A stretch of DNA of 64,000 nt from Shouchella clausii (GTDB lineage: Bacteria > Bacillota > Bacilli > Bacillales > Bacillaceae_D). Each line of letters starts with the position of its first letter. The stretch's first letter is position 1. The stretch lies in the NCBI RefSeq assembly GCF_002250115.1, contig NZ_CP019985.1, forward strand, positions 4,030,001 to 4,094,000. The letters run 5' to 3'. Made by a program: the position numbers and the translations under genes. The notes beneath the pieces are model-generated. The model worked only from the letters and a program-made list of their open reading frames with translations. It searched no databases and was not told the origin of the DNA. Below, one piece after another: positions 37,617 to 46,657 of the stretch.

Positions 37617-38180
37617 TTAATACTGTCTACGAGGGTATTTTGCCAATTTCCGTCCTTTAGGCGGGCCTAAAATTTCCGCCAAAACAACGGCTTTCATCGC
37701 TTCTTTTCCAGAAAGCTGAGACAGGTTTAAATCAAGGGGCTCACCGGCATTCGCCTCGTCCCTTTTTCTAGAAGCTAAATTCTGTTCTGCCTCTTTAAAC
37801 CTGTTGACACGTTCTTGCAGTTGGTGTCTGCGCTCCTGGAGTTTTTCTGTTTTCTCTAGTGCACGCTCACTTGCTTCAACACTTGCAGGTTGAATATCTG
37901 GTTGAGCAGGCGGGGCGGATTCTTGCGGAAAATAGTCTTCCCAGCGTATTTCCTGCTGCTTCGGCTGTCTATGATCGACGCGAGGCTGCGTTTGTACCGG
38001 TCCTCGTTGCGGCCGTTGCTGCGGCTGTTGTTCAACAGGAGGCTGTTCTGGTTCTTCTTCGCCTCTGTTGTTCTGTTGTTGAGTGGCCTGACCCATTCGC
38101 GAGAAAAAGCTGACCAATCCACCAATAAGCAAAATCAGAAGGAACGGATTGGCAAACAGAAAATCAAATAAACCGGACAT
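37617..38180 (-). CDS. Membrane-anchored Gln/Pro-rich protein (position of YqfB)
   Basis: The 187-residue product starts with a hydrophobic helix (FLFANPFLLILLIGGLVSFFS), then a Gln/Pro/Glu-rich linker (EEPEQPPVEQQPQQRPQRG). A Lys/Glu/Gln-rich coiled-coil-like stretch (SERALEKTEKLQERRHQLQERVNRF) and a conserved-looking end LSQLSGKEAMKAVVLAEILGPPKGRK follow. I do not recognise a domain. It is the third gene of the nfeD-floA operon, where B. subtilis has yqfB, so it probably acts with flotillin in membrane organisation. The anchor plus extended linker looks like a scaffold or adapter. Confidence 0.7.
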   Translation of the reverse strand: MSGLFDFLFANPFLLILLIGGLVSFFSRMGQATQQQNNRGEEEPEQPPVEQQPQQRPQRGPVQTQPRVDHRQPKQQEIRWEDYFPQESAPPAQPDIQPASVEASERALEKTEKLQERRHQLQERVNRFKEAEQNLASRKRDEANAGEPLDLNLSQLSGKEAMKAVVLAEILGPPKGRKLAKYPRRQY

Positions 38181-38195
38181 TCAATCCCCTCCTGT

Positions 38196-39218
38196 TTATT
38201 TGTCGTTACGGTTGCGAGGGTCATTTTTCGAATGCTGTTCGTCTTTCGTTCCAGATGCTTTGCTGATCGAATCTCTCATATCCGTATCAGCCATTACATT
38301 TTGGTAATTCATATAATCCATTACGCCCATATGGCCTTGACGGAGTGCTTCGGAAAGAGCCATTGGTACTTCTGCCTCTGCTTCCACAACCTTCGCGCGC
38401 ATTTCTTCGACACGGGCCTTCATTTCTTGCTCTTTCGCTACAGCCATCGCGCGACGCTCTTCTGCTTTGGCTTGAGCAATGTTTTTGTCTGCTTGCGCTT
38501 GGTCTGTTTGCAATTCTGCACCAATGTTTTTGCCGATATCAATATCTGCAATATCAATCGATAAGATTTCAAAGGCTGTTCCTGAATCAAGCCCTTTTGA
38601 AAGGACGGTCTGTGAAATCATGTCTGGGTTTTCAAGCACTTTTTTATGATCGTCTTGTGAACCAATTGTCGAAACAATCCCTTCGCCGACACGGGCAATG
38701 ACCGTGTCCTCCCCGGCACCACCAACCAGGCGGTCAATGTTGGCACGAACGGTGATTCGCGCTTTCGCTTTTACTTCAATTCCATCCATTGCTACACCAG
38801 CAATAAACGGCGTTTCAATGACTTTCGGGTTAACACTCATTTGCACTGCTTCCAGGACGTCACGTCCAGCAAGGTCAATTGCTGCTGCCCGTTCAAAACT
38901 TAAGTCAATGTTGGCGCGCTGCGCAGCAATCAAGGCATTAACGACACGGTCGACGTTCCCCCCTGCCAAATAATGCCCTTCCAATCGGGATGTATCCAAG
39001 TCAAGGCCCGCTTTTACTGCTTTAATGAGCGGGTTGACGACACGCGCTGGCACTACCCGACGGAGCCTCATCCCTACAAGTTCAAAAATACCGATTTTCA
39101 CACCGGCCGCAATCGCAGATATCCATAGTGCGACTGGCACAAACGTAAACAATATTGCAATTAAAATAATTGCAAGTGCAATGGCAATCAAAACGAAAAT
39201 CGTTGAATCATTCATCAT
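38196..39218 (-). CDS. floA: Flotillin-like protein FloA
   Basis: The 340-residue protein has a hydrophobic hairpin at the N-terminus ([28 protein letters not shown]), then [26 protein letters not shown], the SPFH-like core ([54 protein letters not shown]) and a C-terminal helical coil with Ala/Glu repeats ([21 protein letters not shown]). It builds functional membrane microdomains. It starts one base after the nfeD stop, with GGAGGAG in the nfeD end. An acidic/basic tail of about 20 residues ends it. Confidence 0.95.
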   Translation of the reverse strand: MMNDSTIFVLIAIALAIILIAILFTFVPVALWISAIAAGVKIGIFELVGMRLRRVVPARVVNPLIKAVKAGLDLDTSRLEGHYLAGGNVDRVVNALIAAQRANIDLSFERAAAIDLAGRDVLEAVQMSVNPKVIETPFIAGVAMDGIEVKAKARITVRANIDRLVGGAGEDTVIARVGEGIVSTIGSQDDHKKVLENPDMISQTVLSKGLDSGTAFEILSIDIADIDIGKNIGAELQTDQAQADKNIAQAKAEERRAMAVAKEQEMKARVEEMRAKVVEAEAEVPMALSEALRQGHMGVMDYMNYQNVMADTDMRDSISKASGTKDEQHSKNDPRNRNDK

Positions 39219-40583
39219 CTAGTCTGTCTCCTCCTTCTTTAATGTCTGTACCGGATCTACTTTCCGCACAACGACACGGGCACCGGATACATGAATCACT
39301 TTGAGCGAACTGCCTTTCTCAATATAGCCCCCTTCAGAAACGACGTCAAGCCGCTCGTCTCCTATCAGGGCAATACCAGCTGGTCGAAGGACACTAAGCG
39401 CTTTGCCTTCCATTCCGACAAGTGACGGGTCCGTTTCTACAGAGAGATACCCTTCTTCTACTGTCGGCTGGGTGGATAAGACAAGCCTTTTCCACGGTCC
39501 TTTGTCACCAAAGAACACGAACAACACAATAGCCGCCACAATAGACACAAACAAGGCAATACCGACCGAAAAAACCATCACCGTCGTCGAAAAAGAGGCC
39601 ATAAAGAATCCGCCGACGATTAAACCAATTCCTAGAAGGCCAAATATGCCGAACCCAGGTGCTATAAATTCAATACCGAGAAGCACTCCCCCAACAACGA
39701 CTAAGATGAGGGACTCCCAGCCAGCAAAACCGGCAACCATGTGGCCAAAAAAGAATAGTAGCAATGCGCTTATCCCCATAATACCTGGGACGCCAAACCC
39801 TGGCGAGTACAGTTCCATAATTAAGCCTAAACTGCCAATCGAAAGCAAGATCGGAATGACAATTGGATTCGTCACAAACCGAGCAATCTGTTCAGCAATG
39901 CTCACATCCGCTTCCGTCACATGGACTTCCTCTTTATCATAGCCTAAATAGTTAAGCACACCTGCTAAATCATCCTTAATGGCTTCGGCATAGCCGACTT
40001 CATACGCCTGTTTGGCATTTAGCGTGAGATAACCGGAAGGGAACCCTTCTACATCAAATTCAGCATTTGCCATCGCCTCTGCATAATCAGGATTCCGGCC
40101 GCCTTCAGGGCCATGTTCACTAGCGGCAGTCTTCATGCGACTGATCCAGAGAGACTGGGTTTTCTCTTCTGCTGCATTACCAGACCCATCAATCACACCA
40201 GCGGACCCAATTTGGCCATTCGGTACCATGATGATTTCATCTGCATTTAAAGCAATATAAGCGCCTGCTGAAATCGCTTCACTATTGATAAAGGCGGTAA
40301 CAGGAATATCCGTGCTATTGATAATATTAGCGATATGGCCAGCTGCGTCGACAGCGCCTCCTGGGGTGTTAATATTCAAAATGATATGGTCCGCGCCGTT
40401 TTCCTCAGCCTCTGAAAATGAGCGCTCAAGAAAGGCTTCAAGGCCCCGTTCGACCGTTTGTTCAATCGGAATTACATAAATGGACGCGTTCTTTGAATCG
40501 GCTTGGTTGGCAAGCACCTGAAACGGCAAAAGCACACACGCCAGCAGCCAGGACACTAAGGCGAATTTCATCCACTTGCCCAC
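39219..40583 (-). CDS. yqeZ: NfeD-family membrane serine protease (YqeZ)
   Basis: The 454-residue protein has a signal peptide (FALVSWLLACVLLPFQVLA), a ClpP/SppA-like protease domain (ILNINTPGGAVDAAGHIANIINS, SEAISAGAYIALNADEIIMVPNGQIGSAGVI with the catalytic Ser in ISAGAY), four or five membrane segments and the C-terminal OB-fold NfeD domain (MEGKALSVLRPAGIALIGDERLDVV). It acts with FloA. In B. subtilis yqeZ-yqfA-yqfB is under SigW and protects against sublancin. GTG start with GGAGGAGG upstream. A SigW-type promoter is at 40621. Confidence 0.93.
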   Translation of the reverse strand: MGKWMKFALVSWLLACVLLPFQVLANQADSKNASIYVIPIEQTVERGLEAFLERSFSEAEENGADHIILNINTPGGAVDAAGHIANIINSTDIPVTAFINSEAISAGAYIALNADEIIMVPNGQIGSAGVIDGSGNAAEEKTQSLWISRMKTAASEHGPEGGRNPDYAEAMANAEFDVEGFPSGYLTLNAKQAYEVGYAEAIKDDLAGVLNYLGYDKEEVHVTEADVSIAEQIARFVTNPIVIPILLSIGSLGLIMELYSPGFGVPGIMGISALLLFFFGHMVAGFAGWESLILVVVGGVLLGIEFIAPGFGIFGLLGIGLIVGGFFMASFSTTVMVFSVGIALFVSIVAAIVLFVFFGDKGPWKRLVLSTQPTVEEGYLSVETDPSLVGMEGKALSVLRPAGIALIGDERLDVVSEGGYIEKGSSLKVIHVSGARVVVRKVDPVQTLKKEETD

Positions 40584-40620
40584 TCGTCTATCCTCCTCCT
40601 TTTCCAGGTGTTACTTTATG

Positions 40621-40647
40621 TACGATTCCATTCGCCTAGAGGTTTCA
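40621..40647 (-). promoter_or_regulatory. SigW-type ECF sigma promoter of the nfeD-floA operon
   Basis: Minus strand TGAAAC (40647-40642), a 17-base spacer and CGTA (40624-40621), close to the SigW consensus, which prefers 16 bases. The gene starts about 40 bases downstream. In B. subtilis the orthologous operon is in the SigW regulon. Confidence 0.72.
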
Positions 40648-40719
40648 GTTCCTTCATAAAAAAGTGTATCACGCCATCCGGAGAAAACCAAACAATTCTA
40701 TTGTTACGCTAGGGAATAG

Positions 40720-40752
40720 TAAAAAACCTCCGCTTAACAGCAGAGGTTTTAT
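40720..40752 (-). terminator. Terminator of rpsU-yqeY
   Basis: ACCTCTGC pairs with GCGGAGGT around a short loop, then six T on the minus strand at the yqeY stop. It separates rpsU-yqeY from the nfeD-floA operon. Confidence 0.85.
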
Positions 40753-41207
40753 TCGTTCGATTCATTCGTTAAATGCTTGACAACAAGGCAATTAACGAGG
40801 GCACCATCGGCTTTGCCTTTTACTTTTGGCATGATTGCGCCCATTACGTTTCCCATATCAGCTTTTGAGGTAGCATTTGTTTGTGCAATTGTCTCTTTTA
40901 CAATTGCTTCCAATTCATCGTCTGACAATTGCGCAGGCATATATTCGTTCAGCACGGATAGCTCCGCTTCCTGCTTTTTTACTAGATCTTCACGATTCGC
41001 TTGTTGAAATTCATGGAGGGATTCTTTACGCTGTTTGACTTCTCGGCTAAGAACAGCTAAGCTCTCGCTCTCAGTCAAATCACGCCCAAGCTTAATTTGC
41101 TCGTTTTGCAATGAGGACTTCACCATACGGATGACAGAAAGCCTGTCTTTATCTCTATTCTTCATCGCAGTCTTCATATCTAGGTTTAACCTCTCAAGAA
41201 GATCCAA
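40749..41207 (-). CDS. yqeY: YqeY/GatB-type protein
   Basis: The 152-residue protein matches the YqeY family: [37 protein letters not shown], then [22 protein letters not shown] and [26 protein letters not shown]. The C-terminal region resembles the GatB tail that grips tRNA, so a tRNA-linked role is often guessed. The start is a TTG at 41207 with GAGGGTGG before it, as the family begins xxLLERL; the ATG at 41225 has no support. It follows rpsU by 21 bases. Confidence 0.9.
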   Translation of the reverse strand: MDLLERLNLDMKTAMKNRDKDRLSVIRMVKSSLQNEQIKLGRDLTESESLAVLSREVKQRKESLHEFQQANREDLVKKQEAELSVLNEYMPAQLSDDELEAIVKETIAQTNATSKADMGNVMGAIMPKVKGKADGALVNCLVVKHLTNESNE

Positions 41208-41228
41208 GGGAAACCACCCTCTCAAAAA

Positions 41229-41402
41229 TTAGAACTTGCGTTTACGAGCCGCTTCAGATTTCTTTTTACGTTTTACACTTGGCTTTTCAAAGTGCTTGCG
41301 TTTTCTTACCTCAGCTAACGTTCCTTCTTTAGAGAGTGATCTCTTAAAGCGACGAAGTGCAGCATCAATCGATTCGTTTTTGCGAACACGAGTTTCTGCC
41401 AT
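41229..41402 (-). CDS. rpsU: 30S ribosomal protein S21
   Basis: The 57-residue protein is the complete S21: [38 protein letters not shown] and the basic tail [15 protein letters not shown]. It helps the 30S subunit start translation. The frame extends to 41453; the family start is the ATG at 41402 with GGAGGG upstream. It heads rpsU-yqeY under a consensus promoter. Confidence 0.97.
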   Translation of the reverse strand: MAETRVRKNESIDAALRRFKRSLSKEGTLAEVRKRKHFEKPSVKRKKKSEAARKRKF

Positions 41403-41464
41403 TTTATTTCCCTCCCTCCGAAAACAACCAAACTCAACACGTACATAAAGCACGTCTGCTTAAC

Positions 41465-41494
41465 ATTATAATACAGTGGCTCTTTTTAAGTCAA
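41465..41494 (-). promoter_or_regulatory. SigA promoter of rpsU
   Basis: Minus strand TTGACT (41494-41489), an 18-base spacer and TATAAT (41470-41465). The leader to rpsU is about 56 bases. Confidence 0.78.
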
Positions 41495-41589
41495 CTGCAA
41501 TCCGAAAACTTCCGCCTTCGCCTATACCACCAAAAGTTGCTGTCATGTTCTCTCCACTTGTCCATATAGTGTAAGGACGAGGTGGTTGC

Positions 41590-42516
41590 ATGGGAAAAGA
41601 ACTGTTTACAGTTATGGCTGTATTTATTACGCTTTTTCTGTTCGGCATGTTCATCTTGCGAGCCGGATTATTACAGATAGGGGTAGAAAAAGTCCAAACG
41701 CTTTTGTTGAAAGCGACTGACTCCCCTTGGAAAGGGCTGATTGCAGGTACACTTATCACAGCGCTTTTTCAGTCAAGTTCTGTTGTAATGGTGCTTTTAG
41801 TTGGCCTTGTTGCTGCTGGCATCATTTCATTCAGGCAAACGATCGGCGTCATTTTAGGGACAAATATCGGTTCTTGCTTTACATTAGAACTGGTTGCCTT
41901 CCAACTATCCGATCTGGCAGTACCGCTGCTGCTATTCGGTCTCGTTTTGCTTATGTTTAAAAATGCGGCCTCCTACACAGCAGGATGTGTTTCATTTGGA
42001 ATTGGCTGCATTTTTTTAGCGATGACGGGACTTGAATCATTAGCAGATCCACTCGCCTCCTTCCCTGTCACTCATCACTTTTTTCAATGGACAAATGACA
42101 GCCACTTAACAGGCATCGGAGTCGGTGCTATCGTGACGACCATTATTCAGTCCAGCACAGCTACGATCGGCATGGCAATGGGTTTTATCCAAGATCAAGG
42201 ACTTTCAATGGAATCTGGAATCGCGATTATGCTCGGCGCCAATATTGGCACTTGCTTAACCGCATACATTGCAAGCATCGGCGCAGGGCACACCGCTAGG
42301 CTTGTAGCCCATGCCCACATTTGGCTCAATTTATTGGGGGCCGTTTTGTTTTATGCTTTGATCCCTTATTTAGCTGATGTTTCCTATCTGCTTGCAAAAA
42401 CGGCTAGCGTCCAACTGGCTCATGCAAGTACGCTGTATAATATTGCTTGCTCACTCCTTGTCCTCCCTTTCACCGCTAAATTTGCCCAGTTTGTCGAACG
42501 TGTGGCGAAAGGATGA
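41590..42516 (+). CDS. yqeW: Na+/phosphate cotransporter family protein (YqeW)
   Basis: The 308-residue membrane protein has the two Na/Pi repeat motifs: LITALFQSSSVVMVLLVGLV (near residue 55) and AIVTTIIQSSTATIGMAMGF (near 180), each followed by GTNIGSC or GANIGTC. It lacks a PhoU tail, so transport of phosphate is an inference from family. The place beside rpsU and mtaB matches B. subtilis yqeW. GAGGTGG precedes the ATG. This is the second family member in the window. Confidence 0.88.
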   Translation: MGKELFTVMAVFITLFLFGMFILRAGLLQIGVEKVQTLLLKATDSPWKGLIAGTLITALFQSSSVVMVLLVGLVAAGIISFRQTIGVILGTNIGSCFTLELVAFQLSDLAVPLLLFGLVLLMFKNAASYTAGCVSFGIGCIFLAMTGLESLADPLASFPVTHHFFQWTNDSHLTGIGVGAIVTTIIQSSTATIGMAMGFIQDQGLSMESGIAIMLGANIGTCLTAYIASIGAGHTARLVAHAHIWLNLLGAVLFYALIPYLADVSYLLAKTASVQLAHASTLYNIACSLLVLPFTAKFAQFVERVAKG

Positions 42517-42597
42517 CCACTTCCTTGCATGTCCTGGTTTTTAGTGGCTATTATAAGGGAAATAGCACCAAGAAACCATTTTTAAGGAGGAGATTGA

Positions 42598-43530
42598 ATG
42601 AAACAGTCGATTCTCGGAAAATCAGGGCTACGTGTATATCCCATTGGTCTTGGCACCAATGCTGTTGGCGGGCACAACCTTTACCCGAACTTAGATGAAA
42701 ACGCTGGTAAAGACTTGGTGCGCCAAAGCATTCAACATGGCGGCAATTTTCTTGATACAGCATTTATTTATGGCGAAGGACGCTCAGAAGAATTAATTGG
42801 CGAAGTTCTGCAAGAGTTTAAGCGAAGCGATGTGATTGTTGCTACCAAAGCCGCCCATAAAAAACAAGGCAACGATTATGTATTTGATAATTCTCCGTCC
42901 TTTTTAACAAAAGCAGTCGATGATGCGTTAAAACGACTGCAAACGGATTACATTGATTTGTTTTATATTCATTTCCCTGACGAATCAACGCCAAAAGACG
43001 AGGCCGTCCAAGCATTGGCTGAATTAAAAAAGGCAGGAAAAATTCGTGCAATAGGTGTGTCAAACTTTAGCTTAGAACAATTAAAAGAGGCAAATAAAAA
43101 CGGGGATGTCGATGTTTACCAAGGTGAATACAATTTACTGAACCGGGAGGCAGAAGAGACGATTTTTCCGTACGTCACAGAGCACCGAATTTCATTCGTC
43201 CCTTACTTCCCACTCGTATCAGGCTTGCTTGCTGGTAAATATGACAAAGAAACCACTTTCCCTAGCGGCGATTTGCGCAATTCACAAAAGCATTTCCAAG
43301 GAGAAACGTTTAAGGAAAACATCGACAAGGTCAACAAACTACAACCTATCGCAGACAACCATGGCGCCGACATCGCCCATGTAGTGCTGGCTTGGTATTT
43401 GATGCGTCCAGAAATCGATGTTGTCATCCCTGGAGCAAAGCGTGCTGAACAATGGATAGCTAACAAAAAGGCCGCTGATATCCAGTTAACAGACACAGAA
43501 AAAGCGTATATAAGCGACCTGTTTTCATAA
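42598..43530 (+). CDS. Aldo/keto reductase
   Basis: The 310-residue protein has the AKR TIM-barrel marks: [28 protein letters not shown] (catalytic Asp and Tyr), IVATKAAH (Lys), [11 protein letters not shown] (His), [10 protein letters not shown], and a C-terminal NADPH site ([18 protein letters not shown]). It uses NADPH on carbonyl substrates; the substrate is not known. GGAGGAG precedes the ATG. A hairpin of the dispersed repeat follows the stop codon. Confidence 0.92.
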   Translation: MKQSILGKSGLRVYPIGLGTNAVGGHNLYPNLDENAGKDLVRQSIQHGGNFLDTAFIYGEGRSEELIGEVLQEFKRSDVIVATKAAHKKQGNDYVFDNSPSFLTKAVDDALKRLQTDYIDLFYIHFPDESTPKDEAVQALAELKKAGKIRAIGVSNFSLEQLKEANKNGDVDVYQGEYNLLNREAEETIFPYVTEHRISFVPYFPLVSGLLAGKYDKETTFPSGDLRNSQKHFQGETFKENIDKVNKLQPIADNHGADIAHVVLAWYLMRPEIDVVIPGAKRAEQWIANKKAADIQLTDTEKAYISDLFS

Positions 43531-43541
43531 AAAGACACAAC

Positions 43542-43622
43542 AAAGGCGGAGCATCTCTCCGCCTTTCAGACTGTAAACAAACGCTCGTATACTCCGTCGT
43601 TGGACAGGCCTATCCGTCTGAG
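43542..43622. repeat. Dispersed repeat, copy 3, with terminator hairpin
   Basis: AAAGGCGGAG/CTCCGCCTTT (43542-43566) is a hairpin between the convergent aldo/keto reductase and deoC. Without a gap it runs into CAGACTGTAAACAAACG (43567-43583), then CTCGTATACTCCGTCG and TTGG, and the far end ATCCGTCTGAG (to 43622). TCAGAC and GTCTGA are inverted ends. It differs from copies 1 and 2 by a few transitions, such as T for C in CTCGTATACT. Confidence 0.75.
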
Positions 43623-43641
43623 TGGTTAGCGCCTTTGTGTA

Positions 43642-44316
43642 TTAGTAGCCGCTGCTTCCTGTTGCACCTGTTACGATCGCTACTCCTGCACTTGCGCCAA
43701 TACGAGTTGCGCCTGCTTCTACCATCGCATTCACAGCTGCTAAATCACGAATACCGCCTGAAGCTTTGACACCTACATCAGCGCCGACAACTCGGCGCAT
43801 TAGCGCAATATCTTCCACCGTAGCTCCTCCTGTTGAGAAGCCTGTAGACGTTTTGACATAATCAGCTCCTGCTTGAACAGCAAGTGCACATGCTCGCTCT
43901 TTTTCCTCGTTCGTCAACAAGCATGTTTCGAGAATGACTTTTGTCAGTGCTTTGTCTTTTGCAGCATCGACAACTGCTCGAATATCATTTAACACCATTT
44001 GGTCTTGTTTATCTTTAAGAGCAGCAACATTGATAACCATGTCGACTTCAGTGGCGCCATTGTCAATCGCATTTTTTGTTTCATACGCTTTCGTTTCAGG
44101 CGTTGATTGGCCTAGAGGAAAGCCAATTACTGTACAAACTGCAACATGTTTGTCCTCTTTCAATTGTTCAGCGGCGAGTTTTACCCAATAGGGGTTAATG
44201 CAGACTGAGGCAAATTGGTATGTTTGTGCTTCTTTGCATAATTGGAGAATTTGTTCCTTTGTCGCATCTGCCTTAAGCAGTGTATGGTCAATCAACCTTG
44301 CAATATCGGTTGCCAT
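43642..44316 (-). CDS. deoC: Deoxyribose-phosphate aldolase
   Basis: The 224-residue class I aldolase splits deoxyribose 5-phosphate into acetaldehyde and glyceraldehyde 3-phosphate. It shows [35 protein letters not shown], the Schiff-base lysine in [19 protein letters not shown] (near residue 155) and [17 protein letters not shown] with the second conserved Lys. The ATG at 44316 has AAAGGA 8 bases upstream; a start three codons earlier also exists. It stands alone and not next to nucleoside uptake genes. Confidence 0.96.
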   Translation of the reverse strand: MATDIARLIDHTLLKADATKEQILQLCKEAQTYQFASVCINPYWVKLAAEQLKEDKHVAVCTVIGFPLGQSTPETKAYETKNAIDNGATEVDMVINVAALKDKQDQMVLNDIRAVVDAAKDKALTKVILETCLLTNEEKERACALAVQAGADYVKTSTGFSTGGATVEDIALMRRVVGADVGVKASGGIRDLAAVNAMVEAGATRIGASAGVAIVTGATGSSGY

Positions 44317-44408
44317 TGAACCCATCCTTTCCTGATTTGTACGTGCCTATGCTATCATACCATGAAAAAAAGGCAAAACGAACAGCCAGCAAGACGAGCA
44401 ATTGGCGA

Positions 44409-44437
44409 TTGTCGTTTTGCCTTATCCTATGTATGAT
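44409..44437 (+). promoter_or_regulatory. Probable promoter of the dicarboxylate symporter
   Basis: TTGTCG (44409-44414), a 17-base spacer and TATGAT (44432-44437), about 40 bases before the start codon. Confidence 0.52.
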
Positions 44438-44475
44438 AAGAGAGCAGCAATGTACATTTGTAAGGAGAAATGACG

Positions 44476-45726
44476 ATGAGACAATTTTTACAGCAGTACC
44501 GCTTTTCACTGATTTTACTAGGAGCCGTTGCTATAGGAGGGGCATGCGGCGTTTATTTTGGGGAGGATGCGACGATCGTTCGCCCATTTGGCGATCTATT
44601 CCTTAACTTTATGTTTATGATGATCGTACCACTTGTGTTTTTTAGCATTTCCTCAGCGATTGCAACGATGAACGGGATGAAGCGCTTAGGAAAAATAATG
44701 GGCACCATGTTTGCAGTCTTTTTTGTGACAGCGGCAATTGCCGGCGTTTTGGCACTTTTTGGATCTTCCCTTGTCCCGCCTTTATCAGAGACTGAAACAG
44801 CTTCACTGCAAGGAGAGCTCTCTTCTTATACGCCTGAAGAAGCTAATGAAGAATTCAATTTGCTTGAAGAGCTTGTACAAACAATTACTGTCCCAGACTT
44901 CGCCGATCTTTTTTCGCGAAGCAACATGCTACAATTGATTGTTCTATCTGTATTTGTTGGTTTGGCCACTACAGCCGTTGGTGAACAGGGCAAGCCGTTC
45001 GCCCAATTTTTACGTTCAGGTCAGACTGTCATGATGAAAATTATTTCTTATATTATGTATTACGCTCCGATCGGTTTAGGATGTTATTTTGCCGCTATTA
45101 TTGGCGAACTCGGAAGCCAACTACTTGGTGGATATTTACGCGTACTCCTCCTATATATCGGCATTACAGTGGTTTATTTTTTTGGTTTTTTTACTTTATA
45201 TGCATACGTTGCCGGCGGCAAGTTTGGCATCAAAACATTTTGGAAACATGCGGTCGCGCCATCGACAACTGCGTTGGCAACATGTTCAAGTGCAGCGAGC
45301 ATTCCCGTTAATTTGCAGGCAGCAAAACGGATGGGCGTTCCAAAGGACATTGCTGAAACGGTAATTCCTTTAGGGGCTAATACCCATAAAGACGGGTCTG
45401 TGATTGGCGGCGTTTTAAAGATTGTCTTTCTCTTTACGCTTTTTGGTAAAGAAATGGCAAGCCCTACCGCTGTTTTAAGCATCTTGGCAGTCGCTTTTTT
45501 AGTTGGCGCCGTGATGGGAGCCATTCCTGGCGGTGGCCTTGTTGGTGAAATGCTTATTCTTAGCATTTTTGGCTTTCCACCAGAAGCATTGCCGTTAATT
45601 GCTGTCATTTCCACGATTATTGACGCCCCAGCTACACTGCTTAACTCATGTGGAAACACCGTTTGTTCGATGTTGACTGCCCGTTTTGTTGAAGGGCGAC
45701 AGTGGCTCAGTACCCAGCGATCATAA
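44476..45726 (+). CDS. Dicarboxylate/amino acid:cation symporter (DAACS family)
   Basis: The 416-residue membrane protein has the family core: MMIVPLVFFSISSAIATMNG, the re-entrant serine-rich loop TTALATCSSAASIPVNLQAAKRMG (about residue 265), VIPLGANTHKDGSVIGGVLK and the ending IIDAPATLLNSCGNTVCSM. Such carriers take up glutamate, aspartate or C4-dicarboxylates with Na+ or H+. An acidic extracellular insertion (EGELSSYTPEEANEEFNLLEEL) lies near residue 115-135. The second ATG is chosen because AAGGAG is 8 bases upstream. Confidence 0.9.
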   Translation: MRQFLQQYRFSLILLGAVAIGGACGVYFGEDATIVRPFGDLFLNFMFMMIVPLVFFSISSAIATMNGMKRLGKIMGTMFAVFFVTAAIAGVLALFGSSLVPPLSETETASLQGELSSYTPEEANEEFNLLEELVQTITVPDFADLFSRSNMLQLIVLSVFVGLATTAVGEQGKPFAQFLRSGQTVMMKIISYIMYYAPIGLGCYFAAIIGELGSQLLGGYLRVLLLYIGITVVYFFGFFTLYAYVAGGKFGIKTFWKHAVAPSTTALATCSSAASIPVNLQAAKRMGVPKDIAETVIPLGANTHKDGSVIGGVLKIVFLFTLFGKEMASPTAVLSILAVAFLVGAVMGAIPGGGLVGEMLILSIFGFPPEALPLIAVISTIIDAPATLLNSCGNTVCSMLTARFVEGRQWLSTQRS

Positions 45727-45735
45727 GTGCATACG

Positions 45736-45769
45736 AGCATGGCGCAAGGACCCACCTTGCGCCATGCTG
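45736..45769. terminator. Bidirectional terminator of the symporter and methyltransferase genes
   Basis: GCATGGCGCAAGG pairs perfectly with CCTTGCGCCATGC around ACCCA. It lies between convergent genes at 45726 and 45774. Confidence 0.85.
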
Positions 45770-45773
45770 CTTT

Positions 45774-46538
45774 CTAGTTTTTTTCAAGCTCAAGCAAAAT
45801 TGATTGCCCACAAAATGTAGAGACCTCTCCGTCTACTTCTTTGATCGCATATGCCCGTTTTTCTCTTTCTCCTGCCGCTAACATCCACTTTCCTAAATCG
45901 CGTTTTTTTGCTTCATTCAACTGCACCCTCGCTGTCCAGTCATGAAAATCAAATTGCTTGCAAAACGTGTGCAGCTGTTTAACTGCAAAACCAGCTTCTT
46001 CTGCCATTTTTAACCATTCTGATTTTTTATAAGCGCGAACATGGCTCGGATCGCGGTATGTTTCAAGCTTATTATAAAAGCGGTCAAGGGCGTCTTCCTC
46101 AAAAGCCACATTATCGAGCAAATAGAGCTGCCCTCCTTGTTTGAGGACTCTGTAAGCTTCCCTTAAAAAAGCAGGCACTTCGTCAAAATGGTGGGCGGCA
46201 ATACGGCAAACGGCTAGATCAAACGAAAAAGCGGAAAATGGTAGCTTTTCAGCAGTAGCTTCGACAAATTCAATATTGGTTATGTGATTCGTCGCTGCTA
46301 CATTTTTAGCGGCAGCTAGCATTTCTGGCGTCACATCGACAGCTATGACGTTCTGCACATAAGGGGCAATCGTTTTAGCAGCATGCCCCGCCCCGGTCGC
46401 GATATCAAGCGCCGTCTTCGCTTCGCTGTTGCTAATAAGCGCCTTTAACAGTTCTAAATCTTCTCCTTTCGCATGGTTCTTGCTTGTTACATAGGCATTC
46501 GCATTCGGTCCAAACGTGTCTCTTGCTTTTTGTGTCAT
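45774..46538 (-). CDS. Class I SAM-dependent methyltransferase
   Basis: The 254-residue protein has motif I in ALDIATGAGHAAKTIA, VIAVDVTPEMLAAAK, VEATAEKLPF and SFDLAVCRIAAHHFDEVPAFLREAYRVLKQGG (post I/II). It is of the UbiE/YcgJ type that acts on small molecules or quinones; the substrate is not evident. It ends in VDGEVSTFCGQSILLEL. It is convergent with the symporter and not linked to a clear pathway. Confidence 0.85.
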   Translation of the reverse strand: MTQKARDTFGPNANAYVTSKNHAKGEDLELLKALISNSEAKTALDIATGAGHAAKTIAPYVQNVIAVDVTPEMLAAAKNVAATNHITNIEFVEATAEKLPFSAFSFDLAVCRIAAHHFDEVPAFLREAYRVLKQGGQLYLLDNVAFEEDALDRFYNKLETYRDPSHVRAYKKSEWLKMAEEAGFAVKQLHTFCKQFDFHDWTARVQLNEAKKRDLGKWMLAAGEREKRAYAIKEVDGEVSTFCGQSILLELEKN

Positions 46539-46614
46539 CCCTTCCCCTCCCTTTGCTTTTAGTATAAAACACGGCGGTAGGGAAAGATATTCGGAATAAA
46601 TTATCGCCCTCTAT

Positions 46615-46657
46615 AAAAAAAACGCATCCCGAAATTTTTCGGGAATGCGTTTTTTAC
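46615..46657 (-). terminator. Terminator of the hrcA-dnaK-mtaB operon
   Basis: AACGCATTCCCGAAA pairs with TTTCGGGATGCGTT with one bulge, followed by seven T on the minus strand at the mtaB stop. Confidence 0.9.

Noticed and set aside
39403-39942. 179-residue plus-strand frame inside yqeZ
   Set aside because: Antisense shadow of the NfeD protease gene.
45174-45755. 193-residue minus-strand frame in the symporter gene
   Set aside because: Antisense shadow with biased composition; the symporter is intact and well matched.
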